Source: Aradus depressus
Taxonomy: Eukaryota > Arthropoda > Insecta > Hemiptera > Aradidae
Direction of reading: 5' to 3'
Length of the DNA: 64,000 nucleotides
Assembly: GCA_963662175.1 (NCBI GenBank)
Contig: OY759215.1
Location: 16,667,079 to 16,731,078 of the forward strand
Numbering within the stretch: position 1 is the first letter of the stretch; each line of letters opens with the position of its first letter. Position numbers and translations under genes: made by a program. The notes under the pieces were generated by a model. The model worked only from the letters and a program-made list of their open reading frames with translations. It had not been told where the DNA came from and searched no databases. Positions 1-10,540 of this stretch are shown here, in pieces.

Positions 1-232
1 TTGTTGAGACGATATTACTTCCTGCTCGTGCTTTAACTACAACGCCATATCGCCTACTACCAGAGCGCTCTTTCGTTGTTCTGGGGGTCATGCGCCCGAC
101 TACTATGGGAGGCCTATTTTTTTCTTACCCAGGTTTTGTTACCAAGGGAGGCATCTTTAACGAGTAATTGACATCACACAGGCACGGGACCTCGCTGAAT
201 GCCCCATTCGAAAGAGCGTGCGTGCTGAAGGT
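1..232 (-). repeat. SINE-1 copy, truncated and diverged
   Basis: Matches the tail and middle of a tRNA-derived SINE family (SINE-1) found about 14 times in the window. The shared blocks, in plus-strand order, are a CGCCTACTACCAGAGCGCTC block, a cccgactactatgggag block, a TTTAACGAGTA block and a reduced CCCATTCGAAAG block. The tRNA-like head that should follow at the right is missing, so the copy is 5' truncated. It runs off the left edge of the window and has many substitutions, so it is an old insertion. Confidence 0.75.
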
Positions 233-467
233 TGTTTTTGAAAGGGTTCTTTGTTTTAGAAGTGAATTTCATCTTTTATTAGAAGGCGAATTATTACAGT
301 AAAACGTATATTTGATATATAAAACCATATCTTATACTTTAAAATTAATTGTAATTTTATTTTAGCTTTAAATACATTTTTAATGTGGTTTTCAGAAATT
401 AAAATAAAAAAGGTGGAATCCTTGTGTACCTGGAATTGATTTTTTTTTTTTTTTTTTTAATTTTCAG

Positions 468-635
468 GTATTGAAATCGCAAAAGTCACCTATGGCAGTC
501 AAAGTGTGCACCGTCCTTCTTTATGTGATATCTCTGGCGTTTATCTACTCCATAGGGAGGTTCATCGCCCGGAAGTTCTTACGAGGTAACACAGGTAAAG
601 ATGATGATGAGGAGGATGATGTTAAACTTAGCTGA
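468..635 (+). CDS. Terminal exon of a small single-pass membrane protein (unidentified)
   Basis: A long T tract and TTTTCAG acceptor precede an open frame that ends at TGA 633-635. Read from an internal ATG at 492, in a good context (CACCTATGG), it gives 47 residues. Basic MAVKV is followed by a hydrophobic segment of about 17 residues (VCTVLLYVISLAFIY), then a basic patch (RFIARKFLRG) and an acidic tail (KDDDEEDDVKLS). That is the layout of a small single-pass membrane protein. The frame is also open back to the acceptor in phase 0 (VLKSQKSP before the Met), so it could instead be the last exon of a longer protein. An AATAAA lies 164 nt after the stop. I do not recognise the family. Confidence 0.5.
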   Translation, partial: VLKSQKSPMAVKVCTVLLYVISLAFIYSIGRFIARKFLRGNTGKDDDEEDDVKLS

Positions 636-798
636 GGTTGTCCCGCCCAAAAGCACGTTTTGGAACCTGCTCCAAAACTTGCTGCTGGAGCCCAGCCTCA
701 GGTCGGCGGTAACGAGAGGTAGTCAGGGTGTCCGGGAGAAAATCAAAATACACAATACCAAATGAACTCATAAATATATATGGTTATATTGTAGATAT

Positions 799-804
799 AA
801 TAAA
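799..804 (+). terminator. poly(A) signal AATAAA
   Basis: A canonical AATAAA lies 164 nt downstream of the stop of the small membrane protein exon and is followed by TTGTTTTG, a U/G-rich downstream element. It fits the end of that transcript, about 140 bp before the apparent start of the next plus-strand gene. Confidence 0.4.
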
Positions 805-941
805 ACTTGTTTTGTAAAATTTATTATTTACTTTACGTGATTTTTTTTTTTTTTTAATTTTGTATGCAAAAGAATGTATTCTGCTATTGTCAATATTGCC
901 TTTAGAGTTTGTCATAACTTTCGGTCTTCCTCAGCTGAGAC

Positions 942-956
942 ATGGCCGATAGGAGG
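942..956 (+). CDS. Putative first coding exon (MADRR) of a plus-strand gene
   Basis: ATG in a good context (GAGACATGG), then five codons (Met-Ala-Asp-Arg-Arg) and a near-consensus donor AGG|GTAAGT at 957. It is supported mainly because it joins in phase 0 to a 17-nt microexon at 16890-16906 (VIYPPG), which then opens frames in two candidate third exons at 17199 and 20721. The intron would be about 15.9 kb and contains the PLE and the satellite. The exon is tiny, so chance is a real alternative. The product is not recognised. Confidence 0.35.
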
Positions 957-1697
957 GTAAGTGTGTGCATTGTTCCTCTCCCGCCTACCGAATGGCGAAC
1001 CATGGAACATTGTTGAAAGTTATTTTATTAGTTCGAAGATCGATAACTCAATCGGATGTTTGACATGTCAAAAAACGCCGAGTGTGTGTGTAAACGTATT
1101 AAACCTTGTCGCGCTGGGAGCGCCTCACAGTTTGAAACTGTCTGATGGGCTTAGCATAGAGCCAATTAAAAGAGAAATATTTATTCATTAACTATTTCTC
1201 TGTTATTTCGATTTAACCTCGCGAGAGAATTATTTAGTTCAGTGTGTATAATAGTTATCCAATTTTTTTAATGGTTTTTTGTTCAATATTTTCATTGCAA
1301 GTTAATCGAACTTGGACCCCGGTGTTTCCTTAAAATAGGTGGCAAAAATATCTCGCCTTTCCTGAAAAAGTTGACAACCAGAGGATATTTATAAATAAAA
1401 ATGTAAGAGGGTCTCTGAGTACTTTTGAAAACTATTTGGGTTTTATCAGGTTAAACAAAGGCCATGTCGTAAATGTATGTTCCTCAGTTTGACTGTTCAA
1501 CAAAACCATATTTTGAATCTGACTATTCTGGAATATCTTTTAGGATACGTATGTTTCAAAACCACTAGTTATAGATATAGATCGTATTTGTAAAAGTTAT
1601 TGAATCAATAAGATAAACATATTCCTTCTAAATAAATAAAACAAACTTATTTTTGAAATATTGTCTATTCCACTAAAGATATATATACATATATAAC

Positions 1698-1726
1698 TAC
1701 CGGTTTCGGCTTTATACCATCGTCAG
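1698..1726 (-). ncRNA. Hammerhead-ribozyme-like core in PLE terminal repeat
   Basis: On the minus strand: CTGACGA (1726-1720), a short stem II (TGGT...AGCC), GAAA (1707-1704), then CCGGTA. Residues after GAA read ACCGGT, a palindrome that can form a stem III with no loop, followed by the A at which a hammerhead would cleave. The first bases of stem I pair on either side (C-G, A-T, G-T). PLEs are known to carry type I hammerheads with minimal stem III. Activity is inferred, not shown. Confidence 0.6.
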
Positions 1727-2058
1727 GTCTAGTTATGAACTAAGTCAGTTTGCAAAGAGCGACCCTTCAAATACATCTCAGGTCAAAGGGGGCTATTAGA
1801 ACTTGGGAGTCCCCCGGCTGTACCGTTAGCTAACTCATGAAATATTTCTTAACAAAACCTAGTTCTAAATTTACATAAAACAATGTCACTAGACTAATAC
1901 GGGAAAAATAACAAATAAATAAGTACAAATACAAGTAAATAATAAAAAATAGAAATAAAATTAATAACAATGTTAAGATTTAGATAACTTGAAACATATA
2001 TGTGGAACCAAATATTAATAACAGATAATACAAACATATATGTGGAAACAGAACTGGT

Positions 2059-2607
2059 TTAGGGTGTTAACAAAGGGGAATAGTTGAAATAAATTTGGTC
2101 ATTCATACAAATGTTCCTTTTGTTAGCTTTATTTATTTCTAATTGTTCTAAGCTATTAAGTAGCCTGCTTTTTGGGCAATAATGGAGATATTTGATGCCT
2201 GTAGATGGGTCGAAAGTGTGGCTATTGTCAATTATGTGGGTCGCGAATGTAGAACGGTTTCCTCGGTTCTTTAATTCGGCCGTGTGTTCTTTAATTCTTT
2301 CCTTAAAACGACGTCCTGTCTGTCCAATGTATAATTGACTGCACGTCGCACATTCTAGACTATAAACACCGCTTCTATTTTCAATATCTGTTCTGTCCCT
2401 ACCTCTCTCTAGGCACTGGCTTATGGGATTGATAGTTTTAAACCCGATATTGAAACCTTCTTTTTTCAACTCTTTACCTATTTTTTCTGAAATTTTTCCG
2501 TGGTAAGTTAAGCTGACCCATTTATTATAAACTTTATTTTGTGTTTCTAATTTGGTCAGTTTGTTCCTAAAATTATGATTTTTGACCTTCTTTTCGTCTT
2601 CGTAGTT
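2059..2607 (-). pseudogene. PLE polyprotein C-terminus with GIY-YIG endonuclease domain
   Basis: One uninterrupted frame of about 182 codons. The first 75 residues are a lysine-rich linker (for example YNKWVSLTYHGKISEKIG). The GIY-YIG domain follows: GVYSLECATCSQLYIGQTGR gives both the GVY and YIG strands. Then come the helix Arg (RFKERIKEHTA), a His (STFATHI), the C-terminal Glu region (LNSLEQLEINKANK) and MNDQ near the end. This is the endonuclease that accompanies Penelope-type reverse transcriptases. No RT motif or start codon is present because the frame is cut by the 86-bp duplication, so it is a 5'-truncated remnant. Confidence 0.85.
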
Positions 2608-2728
2608 ATATATGTATATATATCTTTAGTGGAATAGACAATCAGTTTGTTCCTAAAATTATGATTTTTGACCTTCTTTTCGTCTTCGTAGTTATATATG
2701 TATATATATCTTTAGTGGAATAGACAAT
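2557..2728. repeat. Perfect 86-bp tandem duplication
   Basis: 2557-2642 and 2643-2728 are identical by eye. Each copy holds the last coding bases of the PLE fragment plus the start of its terminal repeat (TAGTTATATATG...GACAAT). The identity suggests a recent duplication, by template switching during insertion or by later slippage. Confidence 0.9.
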
Positions 2729-3081
2729 ATTTCAAAAATAAGTTTGTTTTATTTATTTATTACAAGTTTCCACAATATGTCCGCGTTTCTCAACTTTGAA
2801 GATATTCCTTCTAAACATTTTTTTTTCAATATTTTTTTTTTTTGCTTAAGTTAGAAATAATATTTTCGAGTAGCGAAGGTGGCGAGATGAGGAGAGAGGG
2901 GAGGAGCGCTCTCCGGCAACCTAATCTCATTCGCGCCTTCCAAGCTTGTCTTCCGTTTATCTCCGTTATATTTGCTGGCAATTCTTAGTCAAAATACATA
3001 TTTAATATTCAATAAATATAAAACACATTTTCACGCAATGTTATCTAACCGTCGTTGACACAGCAAGTTGTCAATTTTCAG

Positions 3082-3307
3082 AATGACAAAAGATGAACAG
3101 TGGCTATATTTGGCAGAGTTAGGGGTTGGAAGGAGAGGTAATGAGTCGTATGCACACACTTATTCTTCTAATGGCTATGGATGTGGTATGAAGTTAGACA
3201 AGAGGTCTGGCCTCAATCAGTCTGACAGTCTGGGCCATAGGATGGGAGAAGTCTCCCGAACTTCATACACGAGCCGAGGAAGGACAGATGGGAATGTGAC
3301 TCAATAG
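3082..3307 (+). CDS. Orphan exon, unidentified product
   Basis: TCAATTTTCAG acceptor, then AATGACAAAAG and an open frame of 75 codons from the ATG at 3083 to TAG 3305-3307. The peptide is polar: TKDEQWLYLAELGVGRRGNE, then a Gly/Ser/Tyr-rich stretch (SNGYGCG) and an Arg/Ser/Thr-rich tail (SRTSYTSRGRTDG). AATAAA follows about 95 nt later (3403-3408). It cannot follow the 942-956 exon in phase 0 because TGA comes within five codons, so it would be an independent start or need a phase-2 upstream exon. No family recognised. Confidence 0.25.
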
Positions 3308-3419
3308 TTAACATACTGTTTGTTTTTAATTTCTTTGTTTATCTTGTTCTTCGAATTTTGGAAGCCTTTTGTTAATTTCTTGTAAAAAAAAAATACACTA
3401 AAAATAAAAATACTTTGCG

Positions 3420-6400
3420 GAAAAAATGGACTTATATGGAATGATTTCGAGGAAGAAGGATATTCATACAGTGAAATGCCTAACGCTCGTCTATCAAATA
3501 TTTGATTGTAACAAGAAAATTCAAGAAAACAAAATAGTTTGTTTGTTTAAAAATTTCGCTTTAACTAACGATTTGATTTTTAGCCAAACTTTAATAGACC
3601 AATTTAAAGATGCTTCTAAGGCTTGGAACTAACCAATATGGGAATAACTATATAATAATGTTAAAACAGAAAATGTCAAAAATTAAATAAACTTATGTAT
3701 AATAAAATTATATATAATTAAAATAATAAAATAAAGTTAGGTTTCATTTTGGAACAATGAATGGAAAGCCATTCAACCTCTGTATGGAGTTATGCTGTTA
3801 AAATGTATTTTGGGAATGAATTAACATATATCTATGTATTTGTGTATATAGTAGGTTCCAGAAGTGATCATCTTCCATAATTTTTGAACGAGTGGTTGTA
3901 TCACCACTACTAGGAGCGCTGCATGCATGCGACTCCAATGGAAAGAGGGTCAAGTTGAACTTCAGTTTAAAGACCTTTCAAAAAGAAGAAATCTTTGTTC
4001 GAAGCTTTTTTGATTTATTTCATTGTTTCAAAATGTTGGTTCAATAAAAGTGAATATCGCTGTAACGAAGGTCCCCAACTTACACTGACTCTATTTCACA
4101 ATTAGATTAAACTCTTCCTTTTTCCAAAAGCCTTTGAAATTAGCGTTTGAAGGATTTATTACGCGGTGATTTTCAGAATATTTGGATGGCCCTCCTTTGC
4201 TCCCCGAGGATGGGATTTTTCGTGAGTGTTTTTCTTATGGTTGTCAAGTAAAAAACACCCATTCTTCGGGTGGAAGAGCGGTCCTTCCGTACATTCTTCG
4301 GATGCTTATTTCAAGGGCTTTTAGGAACAGGAATAGTTTGCTCCATTTGTGAAATAGGATGAGTTAAGTGAGAATTATCATTAAAGCAATATTTTCATTT
4401 ATTGGATTGTTATTTTGCAACAATGAAAGATCTGAATGAAGTACAACTTGGCCTTATTTTCCGAGATTTGAAAGTTAGTGTGCGTGTAGCGCCTCTGGTG
4501 GAGTGCTGAGTCAATATAATCCCACTATCCATAACGCCGCTTGGTCCGATGAAGAACTTTGCCTCATCGGGATATCAGCTCTCGTTCAAAAGTTATGGAA
4601 GATTGTCACTCAGTTCTGGGCCGTACTGTATTTTTCTAATGTAAAGCACTTTTCCGGATAATTAACCAAAACGGCACTGTTAGATTAGTGTTTATTTAGT
4701 TTCTTCTCACTGTATTTTCATGGTATCAAAAAATCTTGTATCGTTTCGATAAAATTTATCTCTTCCACATTATCAACAAATTATTTTTCCTTAATATATA
4801 AAAATTGTTGCACATGTTTAAGTATTAGATAAAGAGTATTATTGTTTTTATTGAGAGAAAATGGAAATTTGTAAAAATAAATTACTAGGAAAGAAGCGCA
4901 ATAAGAATTAATTTCTTATTGTAAACACTTATGCCTTTAGAGAAATATTTTGAATACTATTATATTTTTTCATAGACTGTTATCTAATTTCTAGGATATT
5001 TCTATATCATAAAATATAATATATCATAAACCTATATAACATTTCTAAAAAAAACCTTGTTTAAATAAAGTTCATAGAACTTCTAACTTGAAAGGTTCAA
5101 CCATAACTATTTTTAAACATTCTGTATTTATTTGCCTTCCTATGCAAATTATAATAATTGAAATTATTGCCTGTATTTAATGTAAATTACCTTATATCTT
5201 TTGTTCACTTAGGTATTATTTTCCGTAATTCTTTGTACCGGGCGTTTCACGATATTTTACTTACACAATATCTCAGCAACCGCTGATTAGAATGAATTAA
5301 TTTGCGTTTTCAATGGTTTCAGAGATAATTTTAATTTTTATTAGTATATTCTTAAGTAGAAACTTTCGCTTCTATTACTTGCATCGCTTCGAGCGGAGAC
5401 CCTAAAATAATCATATAAAGGCAAAACTGAAATAATTCAGTTGAAGATCTTCAGAGTGTGCTACTGTTTGGTGAATGGTTTATTTATGGCTATGATTTAT
5501 TTGTTCATTAAAATGCTCCCTCCGAGAGGCTACTCCATCAATTATAGTTGGTTAGCTGAACAAATATTCAAATAACTATTCATAGAAAAGAAAATATCCA
5601 TTTAAGGCTAATTTTCTGAGTTTTTTTTACTTTGTTATTGAAAAAAAAGTTTTATTTGATATATTTATAAGTAGGATACCCGAGTAAAATTGGAACTCCG
5701 AAGGTGAATTAATGAAAATTTCACATCATATCGTAGTACATCATAAGAAGGCTTATTAAGAACGTTATCGGCTTTAATGAACAAAAAAAAAGTATATTTT
5801 ATTTTTATTATTTTGTCGGTTTGGGTGAGTATTCATTAATATTGTGAAAGTATTCATATTTTTTGTCTTTAGGCTGCCATTTTGAAATAGTGTGGCATTT
5901 CAAAAAATGTTTTCGACAAACAAAAAGTTGCTTATTTCTTAATGACTTTTTGAAATAAGATAAAAGCTGACGTCAATTCTCTATGCAACTATTGGCGATT
6001 CAATTTTTAAATCAAATGTTAATATATCTCGGAAACCATTAACAGCACAATTTACTTGACAAGTGAAATATTATGGTTTGACCCGGCGCAATTGATCATA
6101 TTCTTAGAAAGTATTATTGTTTAAAAAATCTCATTTTCCATTAGAATGTTAGTCGTCAAATGGGAAATTAACAATATACTTATGTAAGCATAATTTTTTT
6201 TTTTATTTTATTTTTTTTTGATGGTCAAACATTTTATTTATCTGATATCCGTTTGTTTCTGTAAAGGTTCATTTCTACTGTATCCATTTATGTTAAATAT
6301 ATACATACATATATATATTTGTGAAATTATTTCTTGTGAATGTAATTATTACTCATATTAAGACTATGAACTTTAATCAGCACAGATGATGATTCATGTC

Positions 6401-7890
6401 TTATTCATTATTTTGTATACACTTGTAATTAACATTATGTACACAGTGTTTCTCAATACGGATTATGTATTACTTAACTGAACGCTAGGTAATGACAAAA
6501 CCTAACTAATTTTATATTGTGCGTCCAATTTTGATTTTGAAATTATTCTGTCGTTGGTAGTTTTCAGATATTGATACTAACTTAGTTTTTTGTTCCTTTG
6601 GAGTAGTATCAGTTTTTCATCCGCTTATATAACTATATTGAATTTCTCCAGATTAAAAAAAATAATCATCCCGTCAGTATTTATATAAATTGAGCCCGAT
6701 ATTTGCCTTGAATTAGTCACATTTAACGTTTAGTATGAAAACAAAATTAAAAGCATTTTAGCAACTATTTAAAAAACATTTTTTATAATAATACATAGGT
6801 ATAATATAATTAAATGAAATGAAAAATGAATGCTCTTTTGTATTTACATAAAGTTGTTATATTGAAACATTTTATTTAGTTCTCACGATAAAAGTAAAAA
6901 TTCTTACAGACACTGTACACGCCAAAATGAAAAACTACGCTTCTTGGCGCATAGGAAGCCAGATTTTGAATACAATTGAGAAATTGAAATTTTCTCGTAA
7001 GACATATGTGAAAGCAAGAATGATCTCTACTTAGTGTTTTGGGGATCTTAACTTTGCCGGTGAAAATTTATGTGATAAATTCTCCGAACAAACTTCTTTT
7101 TTTTTTCTTAAAATTTTTTAATGTACTTTTATAACTTTAATAAAAATGTGTACCATTAGGAAATTTTGCATTAGTAACTCAAAAAGTTTAAGGACACCAC
7201 TGGATGTTCAATAAAAAATTAATTTTGGTTTGTCATTCATATCTGTTTTTCGGATTGAACATTCAAGAGGAAAGTGGCGGGGAATAATGTAATGCAGTTT
7301 AAAATTTTATGGTCTCTAATAGTTGTTATGGTAAAAATAATTACTAAATTTAGCTATTTTATTAAGTAGAGAATTTATAATATTTAAAATAGGTAATTTC
7401 TAGCTGTTTACCACATGTTTGTAAATGTAGTATCTTTACTGTAAGACGTATTTGTAAGAAGAAACTAATCTGTAATGTTTTCTTATTTCCTTTGTTTCAT
7501 GTATAACCGACTCCTACTAGAGTCCTTGTACATGGTAAATTAAATAAATATCAGGAAAATATATGAGTAAATATTGAAATGTATAATTAAGAATATATGT
7601 TTATAAAATATGAGAGTTTACTAATGTATAACATTATTTATAATTAATGTAAAAACAATTAACATAAAGACGTTTTATTTTTATATTTTACGATCTCTAT
7701 ATCCAATACCTAAATGCACTTTATGTTATATTTTGGAATCAAATTGTCTCATTTTTTAGCGGATTTCTGGAGCTGGAGGAATCAGCTTATGCTCTCACCC
7801 GGTCTGTAAGACCTAAAACATCCAACATATTTTCATCCAAGATGCTTCACTGAATATGATAGTCGCTAAGGCCGAAGTAGGCGGAGCCCT
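3420..7890. other. AT-rich non-coding stretch
   Basis: About 4.5 kb with no convincing exon, RNA gene or element ends. The longest open frame here (3426-3632, 68 codons) has no splice or codon support. Short A/T runs and one small T-rich tract (6190-6220) are all that stands out. It lies within the putative first intron of the plus-strand gene starting at 942. Confidence 0.5.
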
Positions 7891-7895
7891 TAGTT

Positions 7896-7921
7896 TATAT
7901 ATATATATATATATATATATT
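7896..7921. repeat. (TA)n microsatellite
   Basis: About 12 perfect TA units, placed some 40 bp before the diverged edge of the large satellite. Confidence 0.85.
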
Positions 7922-7959
7922 TACTACACGATTTTATATATATAGCACCTGGTTGTTAA

Positions 7960-8227
7960 TTCGAGAGATTATAAATTTACAGGGAAGATCTATGAATTTG
8001 TTCTGGTTCGGTAGGATTCGAATAGCTCCCCCTTTTTCTTGGTTTGTAACATGAGAGCTCAGTTAAATAAGTTGATTTGACTCAGTGGAATTCGAACCCC
8101 CTACACCTGGAGTTAACACGAGGTGTTAAATAAGTAATTTTGGTTCAGTAAGGTTCAACATGACAGATTAGTTATATCACTTGATTTAGTTCTGTGAGAT
8201 TTCAAGCCTCTGCTCCTTGGGTTGATG
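7960..8227. repeat. Diverged satellite monomers (left edge)
   Basis: At least three degraded, longer units related to the adjacent array. Each keeps the series gagAtct / aaataagtt.atttg / ggtaggattcgaa in plus-strand order, with different spacing (about 80-90 bp) and many substitutions. Decayed monomers at the edge and homogeneous copies inside are the usual signature of satellite turnover by unequal exchange. Confidence 0.7.
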
Positions 8228-10372
8228 TCACGAGAGATCTGAAAAAGTTGTTTTGGCTCGGTAAGATTCGAACCCGTGCTCTTGTATTACGAACAGAGGT
8301 CTGATTAAATAAGTTAATTTGGCTTGGTAAGATTCGAACCCCTGCTCTTGTATTACGAACAGAGGTCTGATTAAATAAGTTAATTTGGCTTGGTAAGATT
8401 CGAACCCCTGCTCTTGTATTACGAACAGAGGTCTGATTAAATAAGTTAATTTGGCTTGGTAAGATTCGAACCCCTGCTCTTGTATTACGAACAGAGGTCT
8501 GATTAAATAAGTTAATTTGGCTTGGTAAGATTCGAACCCCTGCTCCTGTATTACGAACAGAGGTCTGATTAAATAAGTTAATTTGGCTTGGTAAGATTCG
8601 AACCCCTGCTCTTGTATTACGAACAGAGGTCTGATTAAATAAGTTAATTTGGCTTGGTAAGATTCGAACCCCTGCTCTTGTATTACGAACAGAGGTCTGA
8701 TTAAATAAGTTAATTTGGCTTGGTAAGATTCGAACCCCTGCTCCTGTATTACGAACAGAGGTCTGATTAAATAAGTTAATTTGGCTTGGTAAGATTCGAA
8801 CCCCTGCTCTTGTATTACGAACAGAGGTCTGATTAAATAAGTTAATTTGGCTTGGTAAGATTCGAACCCCTGCTCTTGTATTACGAACAGAGGTCTGATT
8901 AAATAAGTTAATTTGGCTTGGTAAGATTCGAACCCCTGCTCCTGTATTACGAACAGAGGTCTGATTAAATAAGTTAATTTGGCTTGGTAAGATTCGAACC
9001 CCTGCTCTTGTATTACGAACAGAGGTCTGATTAAATAAGTTAATTTGGCTTGGTAAGATTCGAACCCCTGCTCTTGTATTACGAACAGAGGTCTGATTAA
9101 ATAAGTTAATTTGGCTTGGTAAGATTCGAACCCCTGCTCCTGTATTACGAACAGAGGTCTGATTAAATAAGTTAATTTGGCTTGGTAAGATTCGAACCCC
9201 TGCTCTTGTATTACGAACAGAGGTCTGATTAAATAAGTTAATTTGGCTTGGTAAGATTCGAACCCCTGCTCTTGGATTACGAACAGAGGTCTGATTAAAT
9301 AAGTTAATTTGGCTTGGTGAGATTCGAACCCCTGCTCTTGGATTACAAACATCAGAGATCTGATTAAATAAGTTAATTTGGCTTGGTAGGATTCGAATAT
9401 CTGTTCTTGGATTACGAACATCAGAGATCTGATTAAATAAGTTAATTTGGCTTGGTAGGATTCGAATATCTGTTCTTGGATTACAAACATCAGAGATCTG
9501 ATTAAATAAGTTAATTTGGCTTGGTAGGATTCGAATATCTGTTCTTGGATTACGAACATCAGAGATCTGATTAAATAAGTTAATTTGGCTTGGTAGGATT
9601 CGAATATCTGTTCTTGGATTACAAACATCAGAGATCTGATTAAATAAGTTAATTTGGCTTGGTAGGATTCGAATATCTGTTCTTGGATTACGAACATCAG
9701 AGATCTGATTAAATAAGTTAATTTGGCTTGGTAGGATTCGAATATCTGTTCTTGGATTACAAACATCAGAGATCTGATTAAATAAGTTAATTTGGCTTGG
9801 TAGGATTCGAATATCTGTTCTTGGATTACAAACATCAGAGATCTGATTAAATAAGTTAATTTGGCTTGGTAGGATTCGAATATCTGTTCTTGGATTACAA
9901 ACATCAGAGATCTGATTAAATAAGTTAATTTGGCTTGGTAGGATTCGAATATCTGTTCTTGGATTACGAACATCAGAGATCTGATTAAATAAGTTAATTT
10001 GGCTTGGTAGGATTCGAATATCTGTTCTTGGATTACAAACATCAGAGATCTGATTAAATAAGTTAATTTGGCTTGGTAGGATTCGAATATCTGTTCTTGG
10101 ATTACGAACATCAGAGATCTGATTAAATAAGTTAATTTGGCTTGGTAGGATTCGAATATCTGTTCTTGGATTACAAACATCAGAGATCTGATTAAATAAG
10201 TTAATTTGGCTTGGTAGGATTCGAATATCTGTTCTTGGATTACGAACATCAGAGATCTGATTAAATAAGTTAATTTGGCTTGGTAGGATTCGAATATCTG
10301 TTCTTGGATTACGAACATCAGAGATCTGATTAAATAAGTTAATTTGGCTTGGTAGGATTCGAATATCTGCCC
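8228..10372 (-). repeat. Two-family satellite array with 66-bp and 69-bp units
   Basis: Sixteen units of 66 bp (about 8278-9344) abut fifteen units of 69 bp (about 9345-10372). On the minus strand each unit reads TTCGAATC(T/C)TACCAAGCC, then AAATTAACTTATTTAATCAG, then a variable end; the 69-bp type adds 3 bp at GATCTCTGATG. The 66-bp units carry GGTTCGAATC, a perfect match to the pol III B-box/T-loop consensus; the 69-bp units have TATTCGAATC instead. A C/T variant (CTCCTG) recurs at 8543, 8741, 8939 and 9137, exactly every 198 bp, so the 66-bp units are homogenised as trimers. In the 69-bp part ACAAAC and ACGAAC mostly alternate, a 138-bp dimer. Because 66 and 69 are multiples of three, a 729-codon open frame runs through the array; I do not regard it as a gene. 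Confidence 0.9.
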
Positions 10373-10540
10373 CTTGGGTTGGTAATATATATATATTTTT
10401 TTATTGGCCTTATGCACGATGCATATTAGCCATGTCTCTGTATTGTTATTTATTTATTGGTTGATATATGTGATTGGTAGTATGAGAGGAGAGATCTCTT
10501 AAATAAGTTTTTTCAGCTTGGTAGGATTGCCTCTAAAACT
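10373..10540. repeat. Diverged satellite edge with SINE-2 tail
   Basis: Right edge of the satellite. A degraded unit (gagatctcttaaataagtttttt...cttggtaggatt) follows an AT run and a 37-bp segment matching the 3' tail of SINE-2 (minus orientation, 10401-10437, containing CATGGCTAATATGCAtCGTg). Confidence 0.6.
10401..10437 (-). repeat. SINE-2 3' tail fragment
   Basis: On the minus strand GACATGGCTAATATGCATCG followed by TGCATAAGGCC and an A-rich run. The same tail, with a few changes, ends the tRNA-headed SINE-2 copy at 44668-44843. It links the satellite edge to a SINE insertion. Confidence 0.6.

Larger units (their letters stand above)
1633..2801 (-). mobile_element. Truncated Penelope-like element (PLE) with target-site duplication
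   Basis: Its minus strand encodes the linker and GIY-YIG endonuclease end of a PLE polyprotein (2607-2059); the reverse transcriptase is gone. A 70-bp inverted repeat bounds it (1630-1699 against 2689-2758), as in PLE terminal repeats. The 14-bp direct repeat ATATTCCTTCTAAA at 1619-1632 and 2802-2815 flanks it and is the likely target-site duplication. A perfect 86-bp tandem duplication (2557-2642 and 2643-2728) sits at the truncated 5' side. A hammerhead-like core lies in the left terminal region. Confidence 0.8.

Noticed and set aside
7896..7921. TATA-box promoter region
   Set aside because: A long TA microsatellite beside a satellite; no gene downstream on either strand.
8228..10417. 729-residue repetitive protein gene on the minus strand
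   Set aside because: The frame is a by-product of 66- and 69-bp units, starts in a SINE tail and AT run, and has no promoter or splice evidence.
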